From assembly GCA_002358955.1 (NCBI GenBank), contig DEPV01000020.1, positions 14,479 to 22,542 on the forward strand: DNA of 8,064 nt, given 5' to 3'. Source of the DNA: Erysipelothrix sp. UBA3383. Lineage in GTDB: Bacteria; Bacillota_I; Bacilli_A; Erysipelotrichales; Erysipelotrichaceae. Below the pieces are notes generated by a model. It was given only the letters and a program-made list of their open reading frames with translations, did no database searches and had not been told where the DNA came from. Of the stretch, positions 1-6,530 are shown one piece after another. The first letter of the stretch is position 1. Each line of letters starts with the position of its first letter. A program made the translations under genes and the position numbers.

Positions 1-1245
1 GGACAATTCTTAGGTTCAAAATTTAAACAAGAAAAGATTTTAATCGGGCAAGACACACGTCTATCCGGTGATATGTTTGCATCAGCACTGGCTGCAGGTG
101 CAAGTTCCATGGGGGCAGAAGTTTATCTTCTGGGTGTCTGTTCAACACCAGCAATCTCATATTTAGTCGTTGATCAAGGCTTTAGTGCTGCTGTTATGAT
201 TTCAGCAAGTCACAATCCATTTCAAGATAATGGTTTAAAATGCTTTGCATCAACAGGTATGAAAATCTCTGATGCACTTCAAGATGAAATCGAAGACTAT
301 ATTGATGGTCTGATTACACTTGAAGTTGCTAATAGTTCAAGTATAGGTAAAATTCATGATTATCATGCAGGGATGAAACACTACATTCAACATATTGAAG
401 ATGTGGTTACAACACCTTTGGATGGTTTGAAGATTGTACTTGATAATGCGAATGGTTCAGCAGTATCCAGTTCTAAAGAAGCCTTTGAAGATTTAGGGGC
501 TACGGTTCATGTTTTACACAGTGAACCAACTGGTGTTAACATCAATCTTAATTGTGGATCAACTCATCCTGAGTCCTTAATGGAAGCAGTGGTAGCAATG
601 AACTACGACATGGGATTTGCCTTTGATGGGGATGCTGACCGAGTTCAAGCGGTGGATCACTTAGGGCAATTGATTGATGGGGATGGTATTTTATACATTC
701 TTGCTCAAGCGCTTCAAGATAAAGGTCTATTGTATAAAAATACAATTGTATCGACAGTTATGGCTAACCTTGGATTCATTCAAGCTGCTAAAGCAAAGGG
801 CTTTAATGTGATTCAGACGGATGTTGGTGATAAACATGTCTTTGCTAAAATGGTGGAAGAGGATTATGCGCTGGGGGGCGAACAATCCGGACACATCATT
901 GTGAAAGAATTTATGAACACAGGGGATGGTGTTTTAACAGCCCTGATGTTGGCAGAAATTTGTGCTAAGGAAAAGATGGCAATCCGTGATCTTCTGGATG
1001 GATACCAAAATTTCCCACAAGTTCTTTATAATTTACCTGTAAGTGATAAGCATACTATAATGAGTCATTCTGATGTCTTGAATCAAGAAGCGATCATCAC
1101 CCAAGCATTGGGTCAAGAGGGACGTATTTTGGTAAGAGCATCCGGTACTGAAAATCTGGTTCGTATTATGGTTGAAGCAAAATCAACAGAATTGTGTGAT
1201 GAGCATATCAATGCTATGATAGAGGTAATCAGAAACATAGGATAA
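1..1245 (+). CDS. glmM: Phosphoglucosamine mutase, 5'-truncated by the window edge
   Basis: GlmM interconverts glucosamine-6-phosphate and glucosamine-1-phosphate in the cytoplasm, feeding UDP-GlcNAc and hence peptidoglycan synthesis. The reading frame is open from base 1. Comparison with my memory of Bacillus GlmM (about 448 aa) suggests about 30 N-terminal residues lie upstream, so the ATG at 73 is internal (it follows LIGQDTRLSG, a conserved GlmM segment). In window numbering (414 residues) I see the catalytic phosphoserine loop ISASHNP with Ser70, the metal-binding DGDADR at 209-214, the sugar-binding GGEQSGH at 292-298 and the phosphate-binding loop RASGTEN at 379-385. The last differs from the usual RPSGTEP. 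Ser in SASHNP and the overall alignment favour GlmM over phosphomannomutase. The response regulator starts 11 nt after the TAA. In many Bacillota glmM lies downstream of cdaA and cdaR, but that part is outside the window. Confidence 0.96.
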   Translation, partial: GQFLGSKFKQEKILIGQDTRLSGDMFASALAAGASSMGAEVYLLGVCSTPAISYLVVDQGFSAAVMISASHNPFQDNGLKCFASTGMKISDALQDEIEDYIDGLITLEVANSSSIGKIHDYHAGMKHYIQHIEDVVTTPLDGLKIVLDNANGSAVSSSKEAFEDLGATVHVLHSEPTGVNINLNCGSTHPESLMEAVVAMNYDMGFAFDGDADRVQAVDHLGQLIDGDGILYILAQALQDKGLLYKNTIVSTVMANLGFIQAAKAKGFNVIQTDVGDKHVFAKMVEEDYALGGEQSGHIIVKEFMNTGDGVLTALMLAEICAKEKMAIRDLLDGYQNFPQVLYNLPVSDKHTIMSHSDVLNQEAIITQALGQEGRILVRASGTENLVRIMVEAKSTELCDEHINAMIEVIRNIG

Positions 1246-1256
1246 TAGGTGATATT

Positions 1257-1913
1257 ATGAAATATGTTATAAATATTGTTGAGGATGAAAAAGACCTCAA
1301 TGAATTAGTTAAAAGTTATTTGGAGAAAGCTGAGTATGAGGTGCGTTCATACTTTACATACGATGAGGCTAATGCCCATGTTGAGGATGATGATGTTCAT
1401 TTATGGATATTAGACATCATGCTTGATAATAAGTCAGGTTTTGATCTGATTGAGCGTATTAAGGCACATGCACCCCTAACTCCGGTTATTTTCATGTCGG
1501 CTCGTGATCAAGAGTTTGATCGCATCATCGGACTTGAAAAAGGGAGTGATGATTACATCACAAAACCATTTTCTCCGAAGGAGATGGTACTTCGTGTTAA
1601 TAACATCATTAAGCGTGTCTATGCGCAGGAAGTACAGACTGAGGTTGATGGTTACATCATTGATGAAAAGCAGCGTAAGGCGCTTAAAAACGGTGAGGAA
1701 CTGGAATTAACAACCAAGGAGTTTGATCTTCTGATGATGTTTATTAAAAATCGTTCCGTAGCATTCACACGTGAGCAGATCTTAGTCCATGTATGGGAAA
1801 CCAATTACTTTGGATCAGATCGAGTTGTGGATGATACCCTGCGTCGATTACGTAAGAAGATGCCAGGGCTGAACATTCAAACCATTTATGGATTTGGATA
1901 CAGACTGGGATAA
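1257..1913 (+). CDS. OmpR-family two-component response regulator
   Basis: This is a 218-residue DNA-binding response regulator, the usual length for the OmpR/PhoB class. The N-terminal receiver (about 1-120) has the acidic pair Glu9-Asp10, the phospho-acceptor Asp53 (in WILDIML), the switch Ser81 (FMSAR) and the conserved Lys103 (TKPF). The C-terminal winged helix (about 127-218) contains ELTTKEFDLLMMF and the recognition-helix stretch VVDDTLRRLRKKM, and ends in the typical YGFGYRL. The start is ATG, preceded by AGGTGA at 1247-1252 with a short 4-nt spacer. It lies 11 nt behind glmM, with no promoter or terminator between, so it is probably co-transcribed. Its stop overlaps the kinase start by one base (TAATG), marking the two as a cognate pair. 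The usual Pro after the phospho-Asp strand (LDIMLP) is Asp here. Target genes cannot be read from the sequence. Confidence 0.94.
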   Translation: MKYVINIVEDEKDLNELVKSYLEKAEYEVRSYFTYDEANAHVEDDDVHLWILDIMLDNKSGFDLIERIKAHAPLTPVIFMSARDQEFDRIIGLEKGSDDYITKPFSPKEMVLRVNNIIKRVYAQEVQTEVDGYIIDEKQRKALKNGEELELTTKEFDLLMMFIKNRSVAFTREQILVHVWETNYFGSDRVVDDTLRRLRKKMPGLNIQTIYGFGYRLG

Positions 1914-3238
1914 TGAGAAAAATCTCCAATTATGTAAGAAAGCTTAGTATTACACAACAACTACTTGGTATTGTTGTTTTTACAACAGCTTTCTTTTTAA
2001 TATTTTTCTTTGGAATCATCTCAATGAACATCAACCGTTTTGTTGAAGTTCAAATGTATGATGTGATCCATCGCTCACAGGAAAATATTATCTTTAATTA
2101 TCAACAAGATGTGAGTCCGCAGTATTTATTTGGTGCTGAAGACCGCGATATGTCACACATTATTTATCGTGATGGTGAATTTTTCATTTCCAGTGGGATT
2201 GGTAATGTGGATTCTGAGCTTTTGAGCTACTTAAATACCCATGTTGAAGATTTGGCAAGTGTAACTCAAAATGACTTTTACTATAAGAAGAGCAGCCTTT
2301 ATACGGTCATTGCGATTAATCAAGATGATGTTTTAGTGTCGATTATGTCCCAGCAATACCATCAAGGGTTTAAGGATCTTTTATTAAATAACATCATCAA
2401 TATGATGATGGTGATCATGGTTGTAATATTCTCCTTACTTTTAATATGGGTCTTGTACATCATTCATCCACTCAATTTAATTAAAGAGTACATCAATCGC
2501 ATACGAAACAATGAGAATGTGAGTTTGAAGATTGAGAGGGATGATGAGATTGGTGAACTTGCTAAAGTCTTGGTAGAAATGCATGATGAGTTAAAACGCC
2601 AAGAGAAGTTAAAAGAAGAAATGATTCAGAATATTTCACATGACTTAAAAACTCCGATTGCTACCATTAAGTCGTATGGAGAAAGTATTAAGGATGGGAT
2701 TTATCCTTATGAAACCTTAGAGAAGTCGGTTGATGTTATCATTGAGCATGCTGAACGTTTAGAAAAGAAAGTGTTTAACTTACTGATGTTAAACCGTATG
2801 GATTATCTGACTCATGAACAACAAGATATAAAGAATGAATTTGAATTGGCGCCAGTGATTGAACATGTGATTGTCTCATCCAACCAGTTTAGACCTGAGA
2901 TTAATTTTGTTTTAGAAGCGGATGAGAGTACGACATTCAATGGATCGGAAGAACCATGGCGTGTTGTTATTGAAAACTTACTGGATAATGCGCTGCGTTA
3001 TGCCAAGTCAGAAATCATCATCACCGTGAAGAAGGATTATGTTTCTGTTTATAATGATGGTAGTCATATCGATCAAAGCAGTGCAACGGCCTTATTCAAC
3101 GCCTATGAAAAAGGTGAAGGGGGACAATTTGGATTGGGTCTTGCGATTGTCAACCGTGTTACCAGCAACTATGGATATAAAGTTAGTGTCCATAATGAAA
3201 GAGATGGTGTGGAATTCATCATTAGAAAGGATGTATAA
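1913..3238 (+). CDS. Membrane sensor histidine kinase, partner of the upstream regulator
   Basis: A 441-residue sensor kinase. A hydrophobic helix at about 14-37 and another at about 160-184 frame an extracellular domain of about 120 residues that I do not recognise as a named sensor family. A HAMP-like linker follows (about 185-235), then the HisKA helix with phospho-acceptor His243 in ISHDLKTP. The HATPase_c domain shows the N box ENLLDNALRYA (Asn355 and Asn359), a reduced G1 box NDGS (Asp382, Gly383) without the second Gly of DxGxG, and the G2 box GGQFGLGLAIV (403-413). The NDG plus KGEGGQFGLGL arrangement resembles CssS-like kinases of Bacillota, but this is only resemblance. The ATG shares its A with the regulator stop. 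The only purine run before it is GGGA at 1907-1910, two bases away, so translation probably depends on coupling to the regulator. Confidence 0.94.
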   Translation: MRKISNYVRKLSITQQLLGIVVFTTAFFLIFFFGIISMNINRFVEVQMYDVIHRSQENIIFNYQQDVSPQYLFGAEDRDMSHIIYRDGEFFISSGIGNVDSELLSYLNTHVEDLASVTQNDFYYKKSSLYTVIAINQDDVLVSIMSQQYHQGFKDLLLNNIINMMMVIMVVIFSLLLIWVLYIIHPLNLIKEYINRIRNNENVSLKIERDDEIGELAKVLVEMHDELKRQEKLKEEMIQNISHDLKTPIATIKSYGESIKDGIYPYETLEKSVDVIIEHAERLEKKVFNLLMLNRMDYLTHEQQDIKNEFELAPVIEHVIVSSNQFRPEINFVLEADESTTFNGSEEPWRVVIENLLDNALRYAKSEIIITVKKDYVSVYNDGSHIDQSSATALFNAYEKGEGGQFGLGLAIVNRVTSNYGYKVSVHNERDGVEFIIRKDV

Positions 3239-3240
3239 CT

Positions 3241-3963
3241 ATGAGTAACGAAAGAAGAATGGCAGTATTGATTGATAGCGATAATGTACCCTATTCTAAT
3301 ATTGGAGGGGTATTGAATGAATTAACACGTTATGGTATTCCAACCATCAAACGGATTTATGGGGATTGGACCAAACAAAGTGCATCCGGATGGAAAAATC
3401 GTCTTTTAGATCATGCTATAACACCCATACAACAATACTCCTACACACAAGGTAAAAATGCGACAGATTCAGCGCTGATCATTGATGCTATGGATTTACT
3501 GTACAGTGATAATGTTGAGATGTTCTGTATCGTATCATCGGATTCTGATTTTACGCGTCTTGCAGTTCGACTTCGTGAGGCGGGTAAGTATGTGATTGGA
3601 ATTGGAGAACGTAAAACTCCCAATGCCTTTATTGCATCTTGTGATAAATTCATTTACCTGGAAATCATTGAACCTTTAGGAAGTAAATCCAAACAGGAAG
3701 CAGTTCAAGTGTCGCTTGAGGCTATGGATGCACTGATTCAATTGTTAGTGGTCAGTGTTCATGATTTAGCAGATGATAATGGTTATGTGTTCATGGGTGA
3801 TTTAGGAAACTTAATCATGAAGAAACAACCCGACTTTGATCCTCGTAACTATGGATTCTTTCAGCTGACACCCTTGATTGAATCCTTACACTTGTTTGAA
3901 ATTGATGAACGACGCATTCCAAACTCCAATGTTAAACATGTTTTTGTTAGGAATAAACAATGA
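3241..3963 (+). CDS. NYN/PIN-like nuclease with C-terminal OST-HTH (LOTUS) domain
   Basis: A 240-residue soluble protein with two apparent domains. Residues about 5-145 match the NYN (LabA/DUF88) branch of the PIN-like nuclease fold. The acidic metal-site residues are all present: Asp12 and Asp14 in LIDSDN, Asp76 in NATDSALIIDAMD, and Asp101 and Asp103 in SSDSDF, the last followed by the family-typical RLREAGKYVIGIG. Residues about 160-238 fit an OST-HTH/LOTUS domain, with the typical pattern of a helical start, a FMGDLGNLI segment, an FDPRNYGF segment and a final FEIDERR...VFVRN strand. NYN proteins are predicted or shown RNases, and LOTUS domains bind RNA, so an RNA-processing role is inferred; the substrate is unknown. 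GAAAGG at 3225-3230 serves as ribosome binding site, with a 10-nt spacer. The gene begins 2 nt after the kinase and overlaps maf by 4 nt. Confidence 0.9.
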   Translation: MSNERRMAVLIDSDNVPYSNIGGVLNELTRYGIPTIKRIYGDWTKQSASGWKNRLLDHAITPIQQYSYTQGKNATDSALIIDAMDLLYSDNVEMFCIVSSDSDFTRLAVRLREAGKYVIGIGERKTPNAFIASCDKFIYLEIIEPLGSKSKQEAVQVSLEAMDALIQLLVVSVHDLADDNGYVFMGDLGNLIMKKQPDFDPRNYGFFQLTPLIESLHLFEIDERRIPNSNVKHVFVRNKQ

Positions 3964-4523
3964 ATCTTAAGCAATCTTTAGTTTTAGTGAGTGAGTCGAT
4001 CCAACGATCCAATCTCTTGGGACTGCTTCAAATTCCTTTTGAAACCACAGCTCCTATTGGTGAGGAAATTTATGATGGCTCATTATCAGCACAAGAGCAG
4101 ATTGAGAATATTGCGGAGCAAAAGGCGCGTTCAGTAAGGCATCTGTATCCTAATAAAACACTGATTGCAGCAGATACTGTGATCCTATGTGATGATGAAA
4201 TATTAGGGAAACCGATTGATGCAGATGATGCTTTTAAGATGCTTAGAAAATTATCAGGCAGAGTGCACCAAGTTATTACTGGTGTATGCATTATTAATAA
4301 TGATACTGTGGATGTTTTCTCCAATACAACAAGCATTGAATTTTATGAGATGTCGGATGCTGAAATACAAGCTTATGTTGATGGTGGAGAACCTTTTGGA
4401 CGATCTGGTAGCTACAGCATTCAATCGGGTGCTAGTTTATTTCTTAAACGTGTGGAAGGGGATCTCAACTCAGTTGTAGGACTTCCCATTGGACAGGTAT
4501 ACCAGCACTTAAAACAACTCTAA
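3960..4523 (+). CDS. maf: Maf-family nucleotide pyrophosphatase, divergent signature
   Basis: Maf/YhdE proteins hydrolyse non-canonical or pyrimidine nucleoside triphosphates to monophosphate plus pyrophosphate, and Bacillus Maf is associated with septum inhibition. The protein is 187 residues, normal for the family. The catalytic Asp72 lies in AADTVI (usually GADT), with conserved Lys55 (EQKA), Lys84 (GKP), MLRKLSG at 94-100, HQVITGV at 103-109, the YSIQ segment with Gln155 and VVGLP at 172-176. The N-terminal signature SxSPRRxELL reads SESIQRSNLL (11-20): the Pro and the first Arg are gone, the second Arg (Arg16) is kept. GAYxIQG has become GSYSIQS. It could therefore be an active Maf with altered specificity or a weakened enzyme. 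The ATG overlaps the TGA of the NYN gene (ATGA) and is preceded by AGGA at 3949-3952, giving a normal spacer. It is the last gene of the operon before the terminator. Confidence 0.88.
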   Translation: MNLKQSLVLVSESIQRSNLLGLLQIPFETTAPIGEEIYDGSLSAQEQIENIAEQKARSVRHLYPNKTLIAADTVILCDDEILGKPIDADDAFKMLRKLSGRVHQVITGVCIINNDTVDVFSNTTSIEFYEMSDAEIQAYVDGGEPFGRSGSYSIQSGASLFLKRVEGDLNSVVGLPIGQVYQHLKQL

Positions 4524-4525
4524 TC

Positions 4526-4568
4526 AAAAACGTTTCTGAACCCTTTCTAGCGGTAAGAAACGTTTTTT
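4526..4568 (+). terminator. Rho-independent terminator of the glmM-maf operon
   Basis: A 12-bp perfect stem is formed by AAAAACGTTTCT (4526-4537) and AGAAACGTTTTT (4556-4567). Inside the loop, ACC (4540-4542) can pair with GGT (4552-4554). The U-tract is the T run 4563-4568. It starts 2 nt after the maf stop. The A run on the 5' arm would let it also work on the opposite strand, although no convergent gene is seen. Confidence 0.9.
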
Positions 4569-4583
4569 ATACTTTTAGATGCA

Positions 4584-4589
4584 TATAAT
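4584..4589 (+). promoter_or_regulatory. Possible second -10 box upstream of the ABC transporter
   Basis: An exact TATAAT lies just downstream of the operon terminator, but the region 15-18 nt upstream is terminator T-tract (CGTTTT/TTTTTT) with no good -35, and the TG is one base too far for an extended -10. It may be a weak distal promoter giving a leader of about 95 nt, or simply AT-rich sequence. Confidence 0.3.
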
Positions 4590-4631
4590 ATAAAACTAAC
4601 AAAAGAACTTAAAGACTTGTGTATTTATTGA

Positions 4632-4660
4632 TTGAGTGCAATTTTAATCTGTGATAAGAT
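4632..4660 (+). promoter_or_regulatory. Extended -10 promoter for the ABC transporter gene
   Basis: The -35 box TTGAGT (4632-4637) is separated by exactly 17 nt from the -10 box TAAGAT (4655-4660). The -10 is preceded by TGTGA, matching the Gram-positive TRTGN extension. Transcription would begin near 4667 and leave a leader of about 23 nt before the ATG at 4690. This is the best promoter match in the gap. Confidence 0.65.
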
Positions 4661-4689
4661 AATTCTTAATCATTGAAAGTGGGTGCCTT

Positions 4690-6414
4690 ATGTTAAAAGA
4701 GTTTGTTCAGTATTATAAGCCGCATAAAAAATTATTGGCTTTAGTATTAAGTGGTGTTGTAGCGTTTGCTCTTATCGAGTTATCAATACCTGTATTCACA
4801 CGTTATATTTTAAACGTTTTAATTCCGAATAAAGATATCAATCAGGTCATAAATGTATCTCTGATTCTGATTGGACTGTTGATTATTTATGCATTGATGC
4901 ACTATCTTGTGGGATATTTTGGTCATATGTTAGGGATCAAAATCGAAAAAGACATGCGTTCAAAAGCATTTGCTAAATTACAAAGTCTATCCTTTGATTA
5001 CTATGATACCAATAAGACAGGGGTCATTATGACTCGTTTAACCAGTGATCTGCATGAAGTTGCTGAGCTGGCTCACCATGGTATTGAAGAAGTTGTAGCT
5101 GTTACGTTAATGATGGTTCTAGGTTATCTGTATTTGATTCGCTTGGACTTTTGGGTCACTACAATCCTATTTGTTGTGTTTATCAGTCTGATGTTTGGAT
5201 TGATGTATTCACGTCGTGGCATGATTCAGGGCTTTCGAGTCCTTAGACGTGAGCATGCACAAATCAACAGCCGTCTTGAAGGGAGTATTTCTGGAGTTCG
5301 TTTAACCCGTGCATTCTCTAATGAAATGTTTGAAAGTGCTAAATTTGAAAATGATAATGATATTTATATCGATGCTTATAAAGGGGCCTATCGAGCACTG
5401 GGTAGAGCTAATGCGATGAACCAGTTCTTTGTTCAGTTCATCAACGTTGCAGTACTTGTCAGTGGTGCATTCCTTGTAATGAGCAATCGTTTTACATCCG
5501 GTGACATGTTTGCCTACTTCCTCTATTTCAGCATGCTGGTAGGTCCTATTAAGCGTCTTATGACCATGCTAGAAACATTCCAACAAGGGTGGGCTGGGTT
5601 TGAGCGTTATATGGAACTCATCAGTGAACCTATTACCATTCAAGATGCTCTTGATGCTTATGATCTTGGGGAAGTTGATGGTAACATTCGTTTTGACAAT
5701 ATTGATTTTGCATACTCCGGTGAAAAAGATACCGTCTTAGATGGTTTCAGTCTTGATATCAATCAAGGTGAGATGGTAGCTCTTGTGGGACCAAGTGGGG
5801 TTGGTAAAACTACCGTTGCACAATTAATACCACGATTCTATGAAATCAGTGGTGGTGATATTTATATTGATGAACACAATATTAAAGATGTCAGCCTTGA
5901 ATCACTACGCCGTCATATCGGTTATGTCCAACAAGATGTCACCATATTCTGGGGTAGCATTGGGGAAAACATTGCTTATGGAAAACCTAGTGCAAGCCAG
6001 GAAGAGATTGTCGAAGCTGCTAAAAAGGCGAAAATTCATGACTTCATTCAATCACTCCCTGAAGGGTATGACACCATGGTAGGAGAGCGTGGGGTTATGT
6101 TATCAGGTGGTCAAAAACAACGCATCTCCATTGCTCGTATCTTCTTGCGTGATCCACGCATCTTAATTCTTGATGAAGCAACCAGTGCTTTAGATAATAT
6201 TACTGAAAGTATCATCCAAGAAAGTCTTGAAGAGTTATCCAAAGGACGTACTGTTGTTGCTATTGCACACCGCTTAAGTACCATCCATAATGCTGATAAA
6301 ATTGTTGTTATGGGTAAAGAAGGCATTGTTCAAATGGGAACCCATGAAGCATTGCTTGAAGAAGAAGGTCACTATAAGGACCTTTATGAAGCAAGTACAA
6401 AATCACTTGCTTAG
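4690..6414 (+). CDS. ABC half-exporter: fused membrane and ATPase domains
   Basis: A 574-residue type IV (MsbA/BmrA-like) ABC exporter with the usual order and length for a half-transporter. The transmembrane domain spans about 1-310, with hydrophobic segments near 17-36, 53-75, 134-150, 155-172, 248-265 and 273-287. The nucleotide-binding domain spans about 330-574: Walker A GPSGVGKTT (367-375), Q-loop Gln414/Gln415, signature LSGGQKQR (471-478), Walker B ILILDE with catalytic Glu496, D-loop SALD and switch His527 (AHRLSTI). All ATPase residues are intact. No second half-transporter is adjacent, so a homodimer is likely. The cargo (lipid, drug or peptide) cannot be told; there is no N-terminal peptidase domain, so it is not a bacteriocin-processing type. 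The start is supported by AAAGTGGG at 4676-4683. It is flanked by its own promoter and terminator. Confidence 0.95.
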   Translation: MLKEFVQYYKPHKKLLALVLSGVVAFALIELSIPVFTRYILNVLIPNKDINQVINVSLILIGLLIIYALMHYLVGYFGHMLGIKIEKDMRSKAFAKLQSLSFDYYDTNKTGVIMTRLTSDLHEVAELAHHGIEEVVAVTLMMVLGYLYLIRLDFWVTTILFVVFISLMFGLMYSRRGMIQGFRVLRREHAQINSRLEGSISGVRLTRAFSNEMFESAKFENDNDIYIDAYKGAYRALGRANAMNQFFVQFINVAVLVSGAFLVMSNRFTSGDMFAYFLYFSMLVGPIKRLMTMLETFQQGWAGFERYMELISEPITIQDALDAYDLGEVDGNIRFDNIDFAYSGEKDTVLDGFSLDINQGEMVALVGPSGVGKTTVAQLIPRFYEISGGDIYIDEHNIKDVSLESLRRHIGYVQQDVTIFWGSIGENIAYGKPSASQEEIVEAAKKAKIHDFIQSLPEGYDTMVGERGVMLSGGQKQRISIARIFLRDPRILILDEATSALDNITESIIQESLEELSKGRTVVAIAHRLSTIHNADKIVVMGKEGIVQMGTHEALLEEEGHYKDLYEASTKSLA

Positions 6415-6418
6415 GACT

Positions 6419-6445
6419 AAGACGATCATTCGTCTTTTTCTTTTT
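6419..6445 (+). terminator. Rho-independent terminator after the ABC transporter gene
   Basis: AAGACGA (6419-6425) pairs with TCGTCTT (6430-6436) across a TCAT loop and is followed by T5-C-T5 (6435-6445). It begins 5 nt after the TAG stop. Confidence 0.88.
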
Positions 6446-6457
6446 CAATTCATGCAT

Positions 6458-6492
6458 TTTACACACTGCCTGAAAGCAATATAGGATATACT
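6458..6492 (+). promoter_or_regulatory. Probable promoter region of the aldo/keto reductase gene
   Basis: TTTACA (6458-6463) is a five-of-six -35 match, followed after 16 nt by TATAGG (6480-6485), four of six. A better -10, TATACT (6487-6492), lies 7 nt further on, but its spacing of 23 nt from that -35 is too long. The gap follows a terminator and precedes a gene, so a promoter is expected; which -10 is used is uncertain. Confidence 0.4.
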
Positions 6493-6530
6493 AGTTACAG
6501 AAAACAAAGATCTTAAAAGGAGAGTAGACT

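Noticed and set aside
73..75. ATG at 73 as the start of glmM
   Set aside because: The frame is open to base 1, and the residues before it match the conserved GlmM N-terminal segment (LIGQDTRLSG), so the true start is upstream of the window.
548..745. Minus-strand frame inside glmM, and similar overlapping frames at 1504-1710, 3039-3248, 3441-3653, 4070-4336, 4216-4479, 5840-6082, 6111-6326 and 6290-6484
   Set aside because: They lie inside or across well-identified genes, lack ribosome binding sites and family-like sequence, and are shadows of the real frames.
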